From NCBI GenBank assembly GCA_009774055.1, contig VSNB01000040.1:1-16806 (forward strand): a stretch of 16,806 nt of DNA, read 5' to 3'. The stretch comes from Clostridiales bacterium. Lineage in GTDB: Bacteria > Bacillota > Clostridia > Oscillospirales > Oscillospiraceae. The notes below the pieces were generated by a model. It saw nothing but the letters and a program-made list of their open reading frames with translations, was not told the origin of the DNA and searched no databases. How positions within the stretch are numbered: position 1 is the first letter of the stretch; the number at the start of each line of letters is the position of its first letter. The position numbers were made by a program, and so were the translations under genes. Of the stretch, positions 1 to 7,381 are shown one piece after another.

Positions 1-69
1 GATTCTGTTTCGCAGTTGGATTGCCTGCATTGGTTTGCCGCTTCCGCTTATTGTTAGCTTTTTTGAAGA

Positions 70-1413
70 TTGCTATATATGTCCATCGATGGGACGGACC
101 GGCCCATCACCAAGGCGGAGGTCAAGATCAGGAACCAGACCTTTTCTGCCGGCTGCCGTCTGGAAACTGTGCGCCAGGCGGGGGCCCCGGTGACCTGGCT
201 TCTGCTGGTGGACAACTCCGATTCTATGCCCGCCTTCCGGGAGGATGTAGAGAATTTCGCGGAAAGCCTGGCCCAGTCCGGCGGGGAGGACAGCCGGTTT
301 ATTTTAGCGTCCTTCGGGGACGCGTTCGCGGTGGCAAATGAGGACGTTCCTGCGGAGGAGCTGGCGGAGGCGGTGGAAGGTCTTCCGCTGGACGAGCGGG
401 TGACGCGGCTGCACACCGCCATCGATCAGGCGGTCAGCTATTTTGAGTCTGTTCCCAGGGAGGGAAATGAGCTGCGGTGTCTGGTGGTGCTGTCCGACGG
501 GGTGCAGTACGATCCCAGCGGCGGCATGCCCTATGAGGAGCTTTTGGAGCGGGTGGAGCAGTCCGATGTGATGCTCCACTCCATCGGGCTGGGTGACGAT
601 GCGCAGTCGCTGGAGAGCATAGGGAAGCTGGCCGCCGCCTCCGGCGGAGTCCATCAGGTGCTGGGAGAGGAACTCTCGCCCAAGGATGCCGGGACCGCAC
701 TGACGGAGGCCTCCGGGGAGCTGTTTATCACCGGCTTTGATCTGTCCGGCGGGACGTTTTCCGGCGGAGTAGAGACGGCGGCGGTGACGCTGGCCTCCGG
801 CGGGGAGCTGCTCTGCCGTGCGGAAACGGAGGTGGAACTTCCGGCCCGGGACGGCGCGGAGACGGCTCCTCCTGCGCAGGCCCCGTCCCTGCCGGACAGC
901 CAGGCTGATGCCTCCGGCGGGACAGTCCTGCCGGAGGCGGGCGCACCTGAGGACGGCGGCTGGCCGGTCCTTCCGATTCTTGGGGCTGCGGCGGCTCTTG
1001 CGGCGGTTTTTACCGTGGTCCTCGCGGTAGTGCTGCTGGCGAAAAGAAAACGGCCTGCCGCGCCTGCCTCCCCGCCTCCGGCGGAGGCGCCCGGGGAGGA
1101 GATCGCTGCTCCTGCCGGAATCTACATGCGCTTGGAAGTTCTTCAAGGAGAGACGAGGGGGGCGCCTGCGGACCTGGAACTGCGGGAGGAGCTGGTGATT
1201 GGCAGCGATCCGGACTGCGGCATCCCGCTGCAGGGGGAGGGCGTATCCCCCCGGCATGCCAGGGTATTCTTTTCCGGCGGCTCGGTATGGCTGGAAGACC
1301 TTGGTTCGCAGAGTGGAACATTTATCAACGGCACGGCAATTGCCCAGCCGGCAGTACTGCGCAGCGGAGATCAGATCACTGCGGGAGATATGGTTTTTCG
1401 ATTGAGATTTTAG
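70..1413 (+). CDS. vWA domain - transmembrane - FHA domain protein
   Basis: A vWA fold starts near residue 40 with an intact metal-binding MIDAS motif DNSDS (residues 48-52, DxSxS). An Ala/Pro-rich linker follows, then one hydrophobic segment at about 298-323 ending in the positive stop AKRKR. The C-terminal FHA domain (about 365-447) shows GSDPDCG, SPRHARV and the DLGSQSGTFING block typical of phosphothreonine binding. vWA domains bind protein ligands outside the cell and FHA domains read phospho-Thr inside, so this may link an envelope ligand to Ser/Thr kinase signalling; that is inference. The start is uncertain: TTG at 70 or ATG at 79, with an in-frame TGA at 64-66 just upstream. No signal peptide is encoded in frame although the domain order needs the N-terminus outside, so the 5' end may be damaged. 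No good ribosome site is visible. Confidence 0.8.
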   Translation: MLYMSIDGTDRPITKAEVKIRNQTFSAGCRLETVRQAGAPVTWLLLVDNSDSMPAFREDVENFAESLAQSGGEDSRFILASFGDAFAVANEDVPAEELAEAVEGLPLDERVTRLHTAIDQAVSYFESVPREGNELRCLVVLSDGVQYDPSGGMPYEELLERVEQSDVMLHSIGLGDDAQSLESIGKLAAASGGVHQVLGEELSPKDAGTALTEASGELFITGFDLSGGTFSGGVETAAVTLASGGELLCRAETEVELPARDGAETAPPAQAPSLPDSQADASGGTVLPEAGAPEDGGWPVLPILGAAAALAAVFTVVLAVVLLAKRKRPAAPASPPPAEAPGEEIAAPAGIYMRLEVLQGETRGAPADLELREELVIGSDPDCGIPLQGEGVSPRHARVFFSGGSVWLEDLGSQSGTFINGTAIAQPAVLRSGDQITAGDMVFRLRF

Positions 1414-1585
1414 CGGACGGCCAGGAGACAGGTGGATTGGATATCAGGGCCTTTTCATGCGGGGGACTTTGGGGCGGTCCGGCTTCCGCTGGCTGCTTCC
1501 TCGGTTCTGGGATATTTGATTGCTGATGAGGCGGTGAAATGGAATTCTTCAGGAAGCTCTGATTCAATCCCCGGGCGCAGATTTG

Positions 1586-1676
1586 CGTCAGAAATTTTCA
1601 CTGGAAAGGAAGAAAACCGCAGGAATCCTGGCGGATTTCAAGGCTTTATGACGAAGTCCGGGTGAAATTTATGGCG
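1586..1676 (-). repeat. Dispersed repeat, copy A (minus orientation)
   Basis: Positions 1606-1676 read on the minus strand match 7036-7106 on the plus strand with about 6 mismatches in 71 bases. The core holds a small hairpin AATCC-N4-GGATT followed by CTGCGGTTTTC. Imperfect inverted ends (1586-1605 against 1657-1676, sharing CAGAAATTT/AAATTTATG type sequence) bound it, so it looks like a miniature mobile or structured element. The rest of the gap between the vWA gene and the next operon (1414-1585) shows no convincing gene or terminator. Only a 15-base stretch at about 1546-1560 (CTTCAGGAAGCTCTG) recurs at about 6839-6853 with one change. Confidence 0.75.
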
Positions 1677-1691
1677 TGAACCTGTCTTGGC

Positions 1692-1720
1692 TTGAAAAAG
1701 CGGTCAAAGGAGGGTATGAT
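1692..1720 (+). promoter_or_regulatory. Sigma-A promoter of the RR-HK-ABC operon
   Basis: The -35 box TTGAAA (1692-1697) and -10 box TATGAT (1715-1720) are separated by exactly 17 bases. The predicted transcript starts near 1727, so the in-frame upstream codons TTG 1692 and ATG 1716 lie in the promoter and cannot be the start of the response regulator. Confidence 0.8.
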
Positions 1721-1748
1721 AGACCCAACACCTGATAGGAGGACCGCG

Positions 1749-2429
1749 ATGAAGCGCATTTTTCTGCTGGAGGATGACACAGCCTTGGGACAGGGTATCC
1801 GGTTTGCCCTGGAAAATGACGGCATTCGAGTGGAGCTGTGCGCCACGTTATCCCAAGCGCAAAGCATTCTGCCCGGCGCGGACTTCGATCTGCTCATCCT
1901 GGATGTCAACCTGCCGGACGGGAGCGGGCTCGATCTGCTGCGGGATGTGCGGCGCTGCCATTCCAGCGTCCCCGTCATCCTGCTCACGGTGAACGATTTG
2001 GAAACCGACATCGTCGTGGGCCTGGAATCCGGAGCGGATGACTATATCACCAAGCCCTTCTCTCTGGCTGTGCTGCGGGCCAGGGTCAACGCCCAGCTGC
2101 GGCGCGGCGCTCCCGCGCAGGCAGGCGCGGTAGAGCTGGAGGAGTTCTCCTTTGATTTTGAGTGGATGGAGTTCCGCAAAAACGGCCGGCTCATCGAACT
2201 GAGCAAGACCGAGCAGCGGCTGCTGCGGGTGCTGGTGGAAAACCGGGGCCGGGTCCTGTCCCGGGAGACGCTGCTGGAGCGGGTGTGGCCGGGCGGCGCG
2301 GAGTACGTGGAGGAGAACGCGCTGTCCGTTACCGTCAAGCGCCTGCGGGACAAACTGGAGGACACGCCCTCCAGGCCGCTGTTTCTGAAAACGGTCTATG
2401 GCATCGGCTACACCTGGGCGGTGAACTGA
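1749..2429 (+). CDS. OmpR/PhoB-family response regulator
   Basis: The 226-residue protein has an N-terminal receiver domain with acidic pair D9/D10, phospho-acceptor D52 (in LLILDVNLPDG), switch T80 and conserved K102 (ITKPF). A C-terminal winged-helix DNA-binding domain (about 127-226) contains the family pattern ELSKTEQRLLRVL, VLSRETLLERVW and VTVKRLRDKL, ending in VYGIGY. ATG 1749 is chosen because AGGAGG lies at 1737-1742, six bases upstream, and because the promoter excludes longer versions. It is the first gene of the operon and is followed after one base by its histidine kinase. The likely targets are this operon's own promoter or the repeat cluster at 3330-3381 ahead of the ABC genes; that is inference. 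Confidence 0.95.
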   Translation: MKRIFLLEDDTALGQGIRFALENDGIRVELCATLSQAQSILPGADFDLLILDVNLPDGSGLDLLRDVRRCHSSVPVILLTVNDLETDIVVGLESGADDYITKPFSLAVLRARVNAQLRRGAPAQAGAVELEEFSFDFEWMEFRKNGRLIELSKTEQRLLRVLVENRGRVLSRETLLERVWPGGAEYVEENALSVTVKRLRDKLEDTPSRPLFLKTVYGIGYTWAVN

Positions 2430-2430
2430 C

Positions 2431-3333
2431 ATGACATGGATCACTGCTGTCACCGCCGTTTTCGCGGCGGCCGCGCTGGGGGCGGCGGTCTGGAACCGCC
2501 TGCACGCCAGGCGCGTCATGAAAAATCTGAACCGTATGCTGGACGCGGCCATGGCGGGGACCTTTCTGGAGCGGGACTTCGACGAAAGCCTGCTCTCCGC
2601 CGTCGAGGCCCGGTTTGCCCACTATCTGGCCGCCAACGCCGTCTCCGCCCGGAAGCTCCAGGAGGAAAAGGACAAGATCAAGACTCTGATCGCCGACATC
2701 TCCCACCAGACGAAGACCCCGGTGGCCAATATCCTGCTGTATACCCAGCTTCTGGCGGAGCAGGACCTCTCCCCGCAGGGCCGGAGCTGCGCCGCGGCCC
2801 TGGAGGGCCAGGTGGAAAAGCTGCGCGCTCTGGTGGACGCTCTGGTGAAGACCTCCCGGCTGGAGACGGGCATCCTGGCCCTGCACCCCAAGGCGGGGCC
2901 GCTGGCGCCTATGCTGGAGGACGCGTCTGCTCAGTTTATCCCCAAAGCGGCGGAGAAGGGGATCGCCCTGACGCTGGCCTCCACGGACGTCCAAGCGGTC
3001 TTTGACCCCAAGTGGACGGCGGAGGCCCTGTGCAACCTGCTGGACAACGCGGTAAAATACACGCCCGCCGGCGGGACGGTCGCGGTAGAGGTCATCCCCT
3101 ACCAGCTGTTCTGCCGCATCAACGTTACCGACAGCGGCCCCGGCATCCCGGAGGCGGAGCGGACCAGAGTGTTCCAGCGATTCTACCGCGCCCCCGCCGC
3201 CTACGAGACGGAAGGCGTGGGGATCGGCCTGTATCTGACCCGCCAGATCGCGGAGGGGCAGGGCGGGTATGTCAAGGCGTCCTCCCAGCCGGGGCGGGGG
3301 AGCTGCTTCTCCCTCTATCTACCCCGGAGCTGA
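2431..3333 (+). CDS. Minimal sensor histidine kinase, partner of the upstream regulator
   Basis: The 300-residue kinase has one N-terminal hydrophobic segment (about 4-21) and then goes straight into cytoplasmic sequence. There is no extracellular sensing domain and no recognisable HAMP or PAS domain. The dimerisation helix carries the H-box ISHQTKTPVANI with phospho-acceptor H92. The ATP-binding domain has the N-box LCNLLDNAVKYTP, G1 DSGPGIP, F-box VFQRFYR and G2 GVGIGLYL. The start lies one base after the regulator stop with only a weak ribosome site, which suggests translational coupling. Kinases with almost no sensor region next to ABC genes often receive their signal through the permease, as in Bce-type modules. 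That analogy fits the layout here but is not shown by the sequence. Confidence 0.93.
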   Translation: MTWITAVTAVFAAAALGAAVWNRLHARRVMKNLNRMLDAAMAGTFLERDFDESLLSAVEARFAHYLAANAVSARKLQEEKDKIKTLIADISHQTKTPVANILLYTQLLAEQDLSPQGRSCAAALEGQVEKLRALVDALVKTSRLETGILALHPKAGPLAPMLEDASAQFIPKAAEKGIALTLASTDVQAVFDPKWTAEALCNLLDNAVKYTPAGGTVAVEVIPYQLFCRINVTDSGPGIPEAERTRVFQRFYRAPAAYETEGVGIGLYLTRQIAEGQGGYVKASSQPGRGSCFSLYLPRS

Positions 3334-3381
3334 AATCTTTCCAAACTGTAAGATTTCAGAAAGGATCTGGAAAGATTTCTG
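3330..3381 (+). promoter_or_regulatory. Tandem 11-bp repeats, candidate response-regulator operator
   Basis: Three contiguous 11-mers lie in direct orientation: TAAGATTTCAG (3349-3359), AAAGGATCTGG (3360-3370) and AAAGATTTCTG (3371-3381). Units 1 and 3 agree at 9 of 11 positions; the middle one is weaker (6 of 11 against unit 3). An inverted half-site CTGAAATCTT sits at 3330-3339, overlapping the kinase stop codon. Direct repeats with 11-bp spacing are the usual layout of OmpR/PhoB-family sites. No clear -35/-10 pair follows, as is common at activator-dependent promoters. Confidence 0.5.
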
Positions 3382-3384
3382 TGT

Positions 3385-3420
3385 TAAAGTCTGTACTGCC
3401 GAAAGGCAGTGCAGACTTTA
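3385..3420 (+). other. 16-bp RNA hairpin with GAAA tetraloop before the ATPase ribosome site
   Basis: Left arm 3385-3400 pairs with 3405-3420 around a GAAA loop. All 16 pairs form if one G-U wobble is allowed. No T-run follows, so it is not an intrinsic terminator. It ends seven bases before the GGAGG at 3427-3431. It may stabilise the 5' end of an ABC-gene transcript, act as a processing site, or set relative expression of kinase and transporter. Confidence 0.75.
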
Positions 3421-3439
3421 CGCTATGGAGGTAGATCGT

Positions 3440-4111
3440 ATGGCTATATTGGAGACCCGCGGCTTGCGGAAAGTATACGGTTCCGGCGACACGGAGGTCC
3501 GGGCCCTGGACGGCGTGGACCTGGCGGTGGAGAAGGGCGAGTTTGCCGCCGTCGTGGGCACGTCCGGTTCCGGCAAATCCACCCTGCTGCATATGCTGGG
3601 TGGGCTGGACCGGCCTACCGGCGGTTCCGTCATTGTGGACGGCAGGGATCTCTCCACCCTGAAGGACGAGGAGCTGACCATTTTCCGGCGGCGGAAGATC
3701 GGCTTCGTGTTCCAGAACTACAACCTTGTGCCGGTGCTGAACGTGTATGAGAACATCGTCCTGCCCATTCAGCTGGACGGCAGAGGGCCGGACAAGGGCT
3801 ATACAGACCAGATCATCGAAACCCTGGGCCTGGGTCCCAAACTGCAAAACCTGCCCAGCAACCTCTCCGGCGGCCAGCAGCAGCGGGTGGCCATCGCCCG
3901 CGCGCTGGCGGCGAAGCCGGCGATTATCCTGGCGGATGAGCCCACCGGGAATCTGGACAGCCGGACCAGCCAGGACGTCATGAGCCTGCTGAAGGTCACC
4001 AGCCAGCGGTTTGCGCAGACCATCGTGATGATCACCCACAACGAGGCGATCGCCCAGATGGCCGACCGCGTCATCCGCATCGAGGACGGCCGTATTGTGG
4101 TACGGGGGTGA
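3440..4111 (+). CDS. ABC transporter ATPase, MacB/LolD/BceA type
   Basis: The 223-residue ATP-binding subunit drives the FtsX-like permease encoded next. All motifs are intact: Walker A GTSGSGKST (K46), Q-loop Q92 (FVFQNYNLVPVL), signature LSGGQQQR (142-149), Walker B ILADEP with E167, and switch H200. Length and motif wording (LADEPTGNLDSRTS) are typical of the MacB/LolD/BceA branch, which moves lipids, peptides or antibiotics, or transmits force, rather than small solutes. ATG 3440 is preferred because GGAGG at 3427-3431 is eight bases upstream; an in-frame ATG at 3425 overlaps that site. The stop overlaps a possible GTG at 4108, so the two transporter genes are tightly coupled. Confidence 0.95.
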   Translation: MAILETRGLRKVYGSGDTEVRALDGVDLAVEKGEFAAVVGTSGSGKSTLLHMLGGLDRPTGGSVIVDGRDLSTLKDEELTIFRRRKIGFVFQNYNLVPVLNVYENIVLPIQLDGRGPDKGYTDQIIETLGLGPKLQNLPSNLSGGQQQRVAIARALAAKPAIILADEPTGNLDSRTSQDVMSLLKVTSQRFAQTIVMITHNEAIAQMADRVIRIEDGRIVVRG

Positions 4112-4116
4112 GGGGC

Positions 4117-6810
4117 ATGATCAAAGTATCCAACGGAAGCTGTATCCGGCGGCTGGGCTTTCGTTCCATGAAAGCGGCCCGGGCCCGGAACGCCGTCGCA
4201 GCGCTGGCAATTGCCCTGACCACGGTGCTGTTCACCTCCCTGTTTACCATCGCCGCGTCCATCAACTACTCTCTCCAGCAGGAGAACTTCCGCCGGGCCG
4301 GAGGCGACGCCCATGGCAGCATCAAATATATCAGCTGGGAGCAGTCGGAGCAGCTCCGCCGGGACCCTCTGATCCAGGATTCCTGGCGCCGTCTCTTTGT
4401 GGGAATGCCCCACGACCCGCCCTTTCACATATCCCATGTGGAGGTCAGCTATATTGAGCCCAACGGCGCGTCCCACTACTTCTGTACCCCCGTGGAGGGC
4501 GCGCTCCCCCGGGAGGGCGCCGATGAGGCCGCGACGGATACCCGCGTCCTGGCCCTGCTGGGCGTCGAGCCCAGGGTGGGCGCGCAATTTACCATACCCA
4601 TTACGCTGGACGAGGGAACCCCGCATCCCCGCACAATAGAGCGGACGTTCACCCTCTCCGGCTGGTGGGAATACGACAGCGCCACGCCTGCCAACCACGT
4701 GCTGCTGCCCCGGTCCGCCGCCGAGGAGATCTGCGCGCTGTCCAACGGGGAGGAGGACTCCTTGACGGGCGTCTGGAATCTGGACATCATGTTCAAGAGC
4801 GCCATAGGCATTCGAGAAAACCTGAGCGCGGTGCTGGGAAATTATGGCTATCAAAGCGCCGAGGCGTGGGCGGAGAACTACCTGATCATCGGCGTGAACT
4901 GGGGCTACACCGGGGATCGGATCTCTAACGGCATTGACCCCGTGCCCTTCATTACCATTGTGGTGATTCTTCTGCTGATCATCTTCACCGGGTATCTCAT
5001 CATTTACAATATCTTCCAGATCTCCGTCACCAATGACATCCGGTTTTACGGCCTGCTGAAAACCATCGGCGCCACGGGGCGGCAGATCAAGCGGATGATC
5101 CGCCAGCAGGCGCTCCTGCTCAGTCTGGCGGGCATCCCCATCGGCCTGCTTCTGGGCTTCGCCGCCGGCAACATATTGGCGCCGGTCATCATGGCCCATC
5201 TCAACTATAAGAACTTGTTCGTGTCCTTCAATCCCTGGATTTTCATTGGCGCGGCGGCGTTTTCCCTGCTGACGGTGTTCCTCTCCTGCGCGCGGCCCGG
5301 ACGGATCGCCGCCAAGGTTTCCCCGGTGGAGGCGGTGCGCTATACCGAAGGCGGACAGCAGTCCGGGAAGAAGGGCGGCAAGCGGAAGGCTGCCGCCGGC
5401 GCATCCCTGCCGAAAATGGCCTGGGCCAACCTGGGCCGGAGCAGGAGTAAAACGGTCGTTACCATGATTTCCCTGACCCTGGCGGTGGTGCTGATGAACC
5501 TGGTGTATACGTTTACGAACGGCTTCGACATGGAGAAATATCTTTCCGACCTGGTAGCCACCGACTTTGTCCTGGGTCACGCCGAATACTTCCAGAGCAG
5601 CTCCAACTTCCGCTTGGCGGACCAGGCGCTTCCGGAGGAAGTCATCGCCCAGGTCATCTCCCAGGGCGGCATCACCGAAGGGGGCCGGGTCTACGGTCAG
5701 GAGAGCACGATCCAGGCCCTTCTGCCGGAGGAGTACCTCCGCCAGGGTATCAGCTGCGTTTATTCCGAGGAGGAACTGGACAGCGTTGTCGCCTCCCGGG
5801 AGCATGTGGGTGAGGACACCGTCGTAGGCAGCGCCCAGCTCTACGGCCTGGAGGACTTCATTCTCGGCGAGATAAACGTGTTGGAGGGAGATGCCGCCCC
5901 CTTGTCCGACCCCAGCCGGAACGCCATCGCCGCCGTCTATGCAGCCGACGACTACGGAGTGATCCATGAGGATGACAACTGCTTCAAGGTGGGGGATACC
6001 GTGACGCTCCGCTATGTGAAGGAGTGGGTGAATGTCGACACGGACACCGGGGAGGAAATCACCGCAGAGGAGTCAAACGCCCGCTGGAACCGCGGAGAGA
6101 CGAATTTCGTTCCCCGGGCCAAGGTCTATGAGGAAAAGGAGTACACCGTCTGCGCCATGATCGAGATCCCCAGAGCCCTCACTTACCGCTATACCACCCT
6201 GGGAGGCAGCAAGCTGGCGATGGGAGCGGAGCTGTTCCGGCGGGACACCGGCATGAACTCCGTCATGGTCTACGCCTTCAACACCACCGAAGAATCCAAT
6301 GCCGCTATGAATGATTTCCTGAAGAAATACACCGAGTCCGTCCAGCCCACCTGCGACTACGAGAGCAAACAGAGCCTGATCGCCGAGTTCGAGGGCTTCC
6401 GGAGTATGTTCCTGACCATGGGCGGCACGCTGGCGGGGATCATCGGCCTGGTGGGCGTGCTCAACTTCATCAACGCCGTGCTGACGGGCATCCTCGCCCG
6501 GAAGCGGGAGCTGGCAATGCTCCAATCCGTGGGCATGACGGGAAAGCAGCTGAGTACCATGCTGGTGTACGAAGGGCTGTACTACACCATGCTGTCCGCC
6601 GCCCTCTCCCTGGTCCTGAGCGCCGCGCTGGGACCGCTGGTGGGATCGCTCTGCTCGGTCTTTTGGTTTTTCACCTATCGATTTACCGTACTGCCGGTTT
6701 TGGCGGTAATGCCGCTGTTTCTGATTTTGGGGATTCTGATCCCTCTGTTGACGTACCGTTCCGTTAACCGCCATACCATTGTGGAGCGCTTGCGGGAGAT
6801 AGAAAGCTGA
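4117..6810 (+). CDS. FtsX-like ABC permease, 8 transmembrane segments
   Basis: The 897-residue permease contains two FtsX modules. TM1 is at about 27-49, followed by an external domain (about 50-273), then TM2 277-299, TM3 334-355 and TM4 374-392. A basic linker (GKKGGKRK) leads to TM5 446-467, a second external domain of about 300 residues, and TM6 769-795, TM7 820-845 and TM8 858-880. Each three-TM cluster carries the GATGRQIKRM or GMTGKQLSTM type loop that contacts the ATPase. ATG 4117 is used with the G-run at 4104-4108 as ribosome site; GTG 4108 is possible. The double-domain plan differs from classic BceB (10 TM, one large loop). The likely role is detoxification of, or signalling about, an envelope-active compound; the substrate is unknown. 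Confidence 0.93.
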   Translation: MIKVSNGSCIRRLGFRSMKAARARNAVAALAIALTTVLFTSLFTIAASINYSLQQENFRRAGGDAHGSIKYISWEQSEQLRRDPLIQDSWRRLFVGMPHDPPFHISHVEVSYIEPNGASHYFCTPVEGALPREGADEAATDTRVLALLGVEPRVGAQFTIPITLDEGTPHPRTIERTFTLSGWWEYDSATPANHVLLPRSAAEEICALSNGEEDSLTGVWNLDIMFKSAIGIRENLSAVLGNYGYQSAEAWAENYLIIGVNWGYTGDRISNGIDPVPFITIVVILLLIIFTGYLIIYNIFQISVTNDIRFYGLLKTIGATGRQIKRMIRQQALLLSLAGIPIGLLLGFAAGNILAPVIMAHLNYKNLFVSFNPWIFIGAAAFSLLTVFLSCARPGRIAAKVSPVEAVRYTEGGQQSGKKGGKRKAAAGASLPKMAWANLGRSRSKTVVTMISLTLAVVLMNLVYTFTNGFDMEKYLSDLVATDFVLGHAEYFQSSSNFRLADQALPEEVIAQVISQGGITEGGRVYGQESTIQALLPEEYLRQGISCVYSEEELDSVVASREHVGEDTVVGSAQLYGLEDFILGEINVLEGDAAPLSDPSRNAIAAVYAADDYGVIHEDDNCFKVGDTVTLRYVKEWVNVDTDTGEEITAEESNARWNRGETNFVPRAKVYEEKEYTVCAMIEIPRALTYRYTTLGGSKLAMGAELFRRDTGMNSVMVYAFNTTEESNAAMNDFLKKYTESVQPTCDYESKQSLIAEFEGFRSMFLTMGGTLAGIIGLVGVLNFINAVLTGILARKRELAMLQSVGMTGKQLSTMLVYEGLYYTMLSAALSLVLSAALGPLVGSLCSVFWFFTYRFTVLPVLAVMPLFLILGILIPLLTYRSVNRHTIVERLREIES

Positions 6811-6855
6811 CTCGTACGATTTTGTTATAGCCGATGCACTTGAGGAAGCTCTGCT

Positions 6856-7015
6856 TATAGCAAGCTTCAGAATTCGCGGCAAAAAAGGAGGGGAGGGCAA
6901 AGCGCGCAGGGCAAGGCGGAGGACGCGGGCGGGCTGGCGCCCGCCAAGGACGACAACGCAGCCATGCGCACTTTGTACCCCCGAACTTTTGCCACGAATT
7001 CTGATGATTGCTATA
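6856..7015. repeat. 160-bp element with 29-bp inverted ends
   Basis: The ends 6856-6884 and 6987-7015 are inverted copies matching at 26 of 29 positions, starting TATAGCAA and reading inward to AGAATTCG and GGCAAAA. The interior is GC-rich, with an inner hairpin around GGGCG/CGCCC at about 6928-6946, and has no credible ORF. This is the form of a MITE or other non-autonomous palindromic element. It lies 45 bases after the permease stop. A clear target duplication cannot be picked because the ends themselves are TATA-like. Confidence 0.75.
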
Positions 7016-7035
7016 AATCCCCGCACACATCCTCG

Positions 7036-7106
7036 CGCCATAAAATTTCCCTGGACTTCGTCAGAAAGCCTTGAAATCCGTCAGGATTCCTGCGGTTTTC
7101 TTCCTT
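7036..7106 (+). repeat. Dispersed repeat, copy B
   Basis: This is the plus-orientation copy of the family seen at 1606-1676 (about 92 percent identical) and, more distantly, at 13544-13595. It contains AATCCGTCAGGATT, a five-base stem with a four-base loop, and CTGCGGTTTTC. Flanking CTGGAC (7051-7056) and GTCCAG (7126-7131) form an outer pairing. The stretch 7107-7186 is GC-rich and shows no gene. Confidence 0.75.
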
Positions 7107-7186
7107 GCCGGCGGCGGCCCGCCTGGTCCAGCCGGCATGCGGAATTGCCCTGGGGCGCTGCATAGAGGCCCAGGACGAACATCAGA

Positions 7187-7289
7187 CGGAAGTAATATTT
7201 GCCATGTTTTGCGGTTCGCTGTTTACAGCGGCGAGCAAAACGGCTTGCATCAAATGTATTATTTCCGAGCTTTAAGCTCGGAAATAATA
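7187..7289 (+). repeat. Nested-hairpin repeat, copy 1, ending in a 16-bp palindrome
   Basis: Positions 7187-7264 match 14322-14401 almost base for base, apart from a two-base indel and a C/T change inside a hairpin. Three nested pairings are visible: CGGAAGTAAT with ATTATTTCCG at the ends, GTTTTGC with GCAAAAC inside, and CGCTG-TTTA-CAGCG at the tip. The right end continues into a palindrome at 7257-7289 with 16-base arms around one T; its central 31 bases belong to the hairpin family described at 13408 and 14301. Confidence 0.8.
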
Positions 7290-7291
7290 AT

Positions 7292-7334
7292 AGAAGGCGA
7301 GAAGCCAGCGGGTCCCGCTGCCTTCTCGCCTTCT
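7292..7334 (-). terminator. Terminator of the ABC exporter operon
   Basis: A 13-bp perfect stem (AGAAGGCGAGAAG with CTTCTCGCCTTCT) is capped by an inner AGCGG/CCGCT stem. Read on the minus strand it is followed by ATTATTATTT, a U-rich tail, 48 bases after the exporter stop. The plus-strand side (GTTGTTTC) is weaker, so it may also stop leftover transcription from the permease side. Confidence 0.85.
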
Positions 7335-7381
7335 GTTGTTTCAATCTCGCGATCTCATGCCAATATCACGCCGCTGCCGCC

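Noticed and set aside
1432..1665. 77-codon frame between the vWA gene and the regulator
   Set aside because: No ribosome site, no recognisable motif, and its 3' part overlaps a dispersed repeat.
3385..3420. Hairpin as an intrinsic terminator separating kinase and ABC genes
   Set aside because: No T-run follows; the sequence goes directly into the ATPase ribosome site.
3269..3439. Longer N-terminus for the ATPase starting inside the kinase gene
   Set aside because: It would overlap the kinase by 65 bases and translate the hairpin leader; GGAGG supports ATG 3440.
3799..5967. 722-codon open frame on the minus strand
   Set aside because: It lies opposite the ATPase and permease genes, whose motifs and codon pattern are clear; GC-rich genes often leave long antisense frames. 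Its His/Gly/Asp-rich translation has no domain signs.
6811..7381. Possible CRISPR or regular repeat array in the repeat-rich gap
   Set aside because: The repeats are of different types and are not regularly spaced; there are no equal-length spacers and no cas genes.
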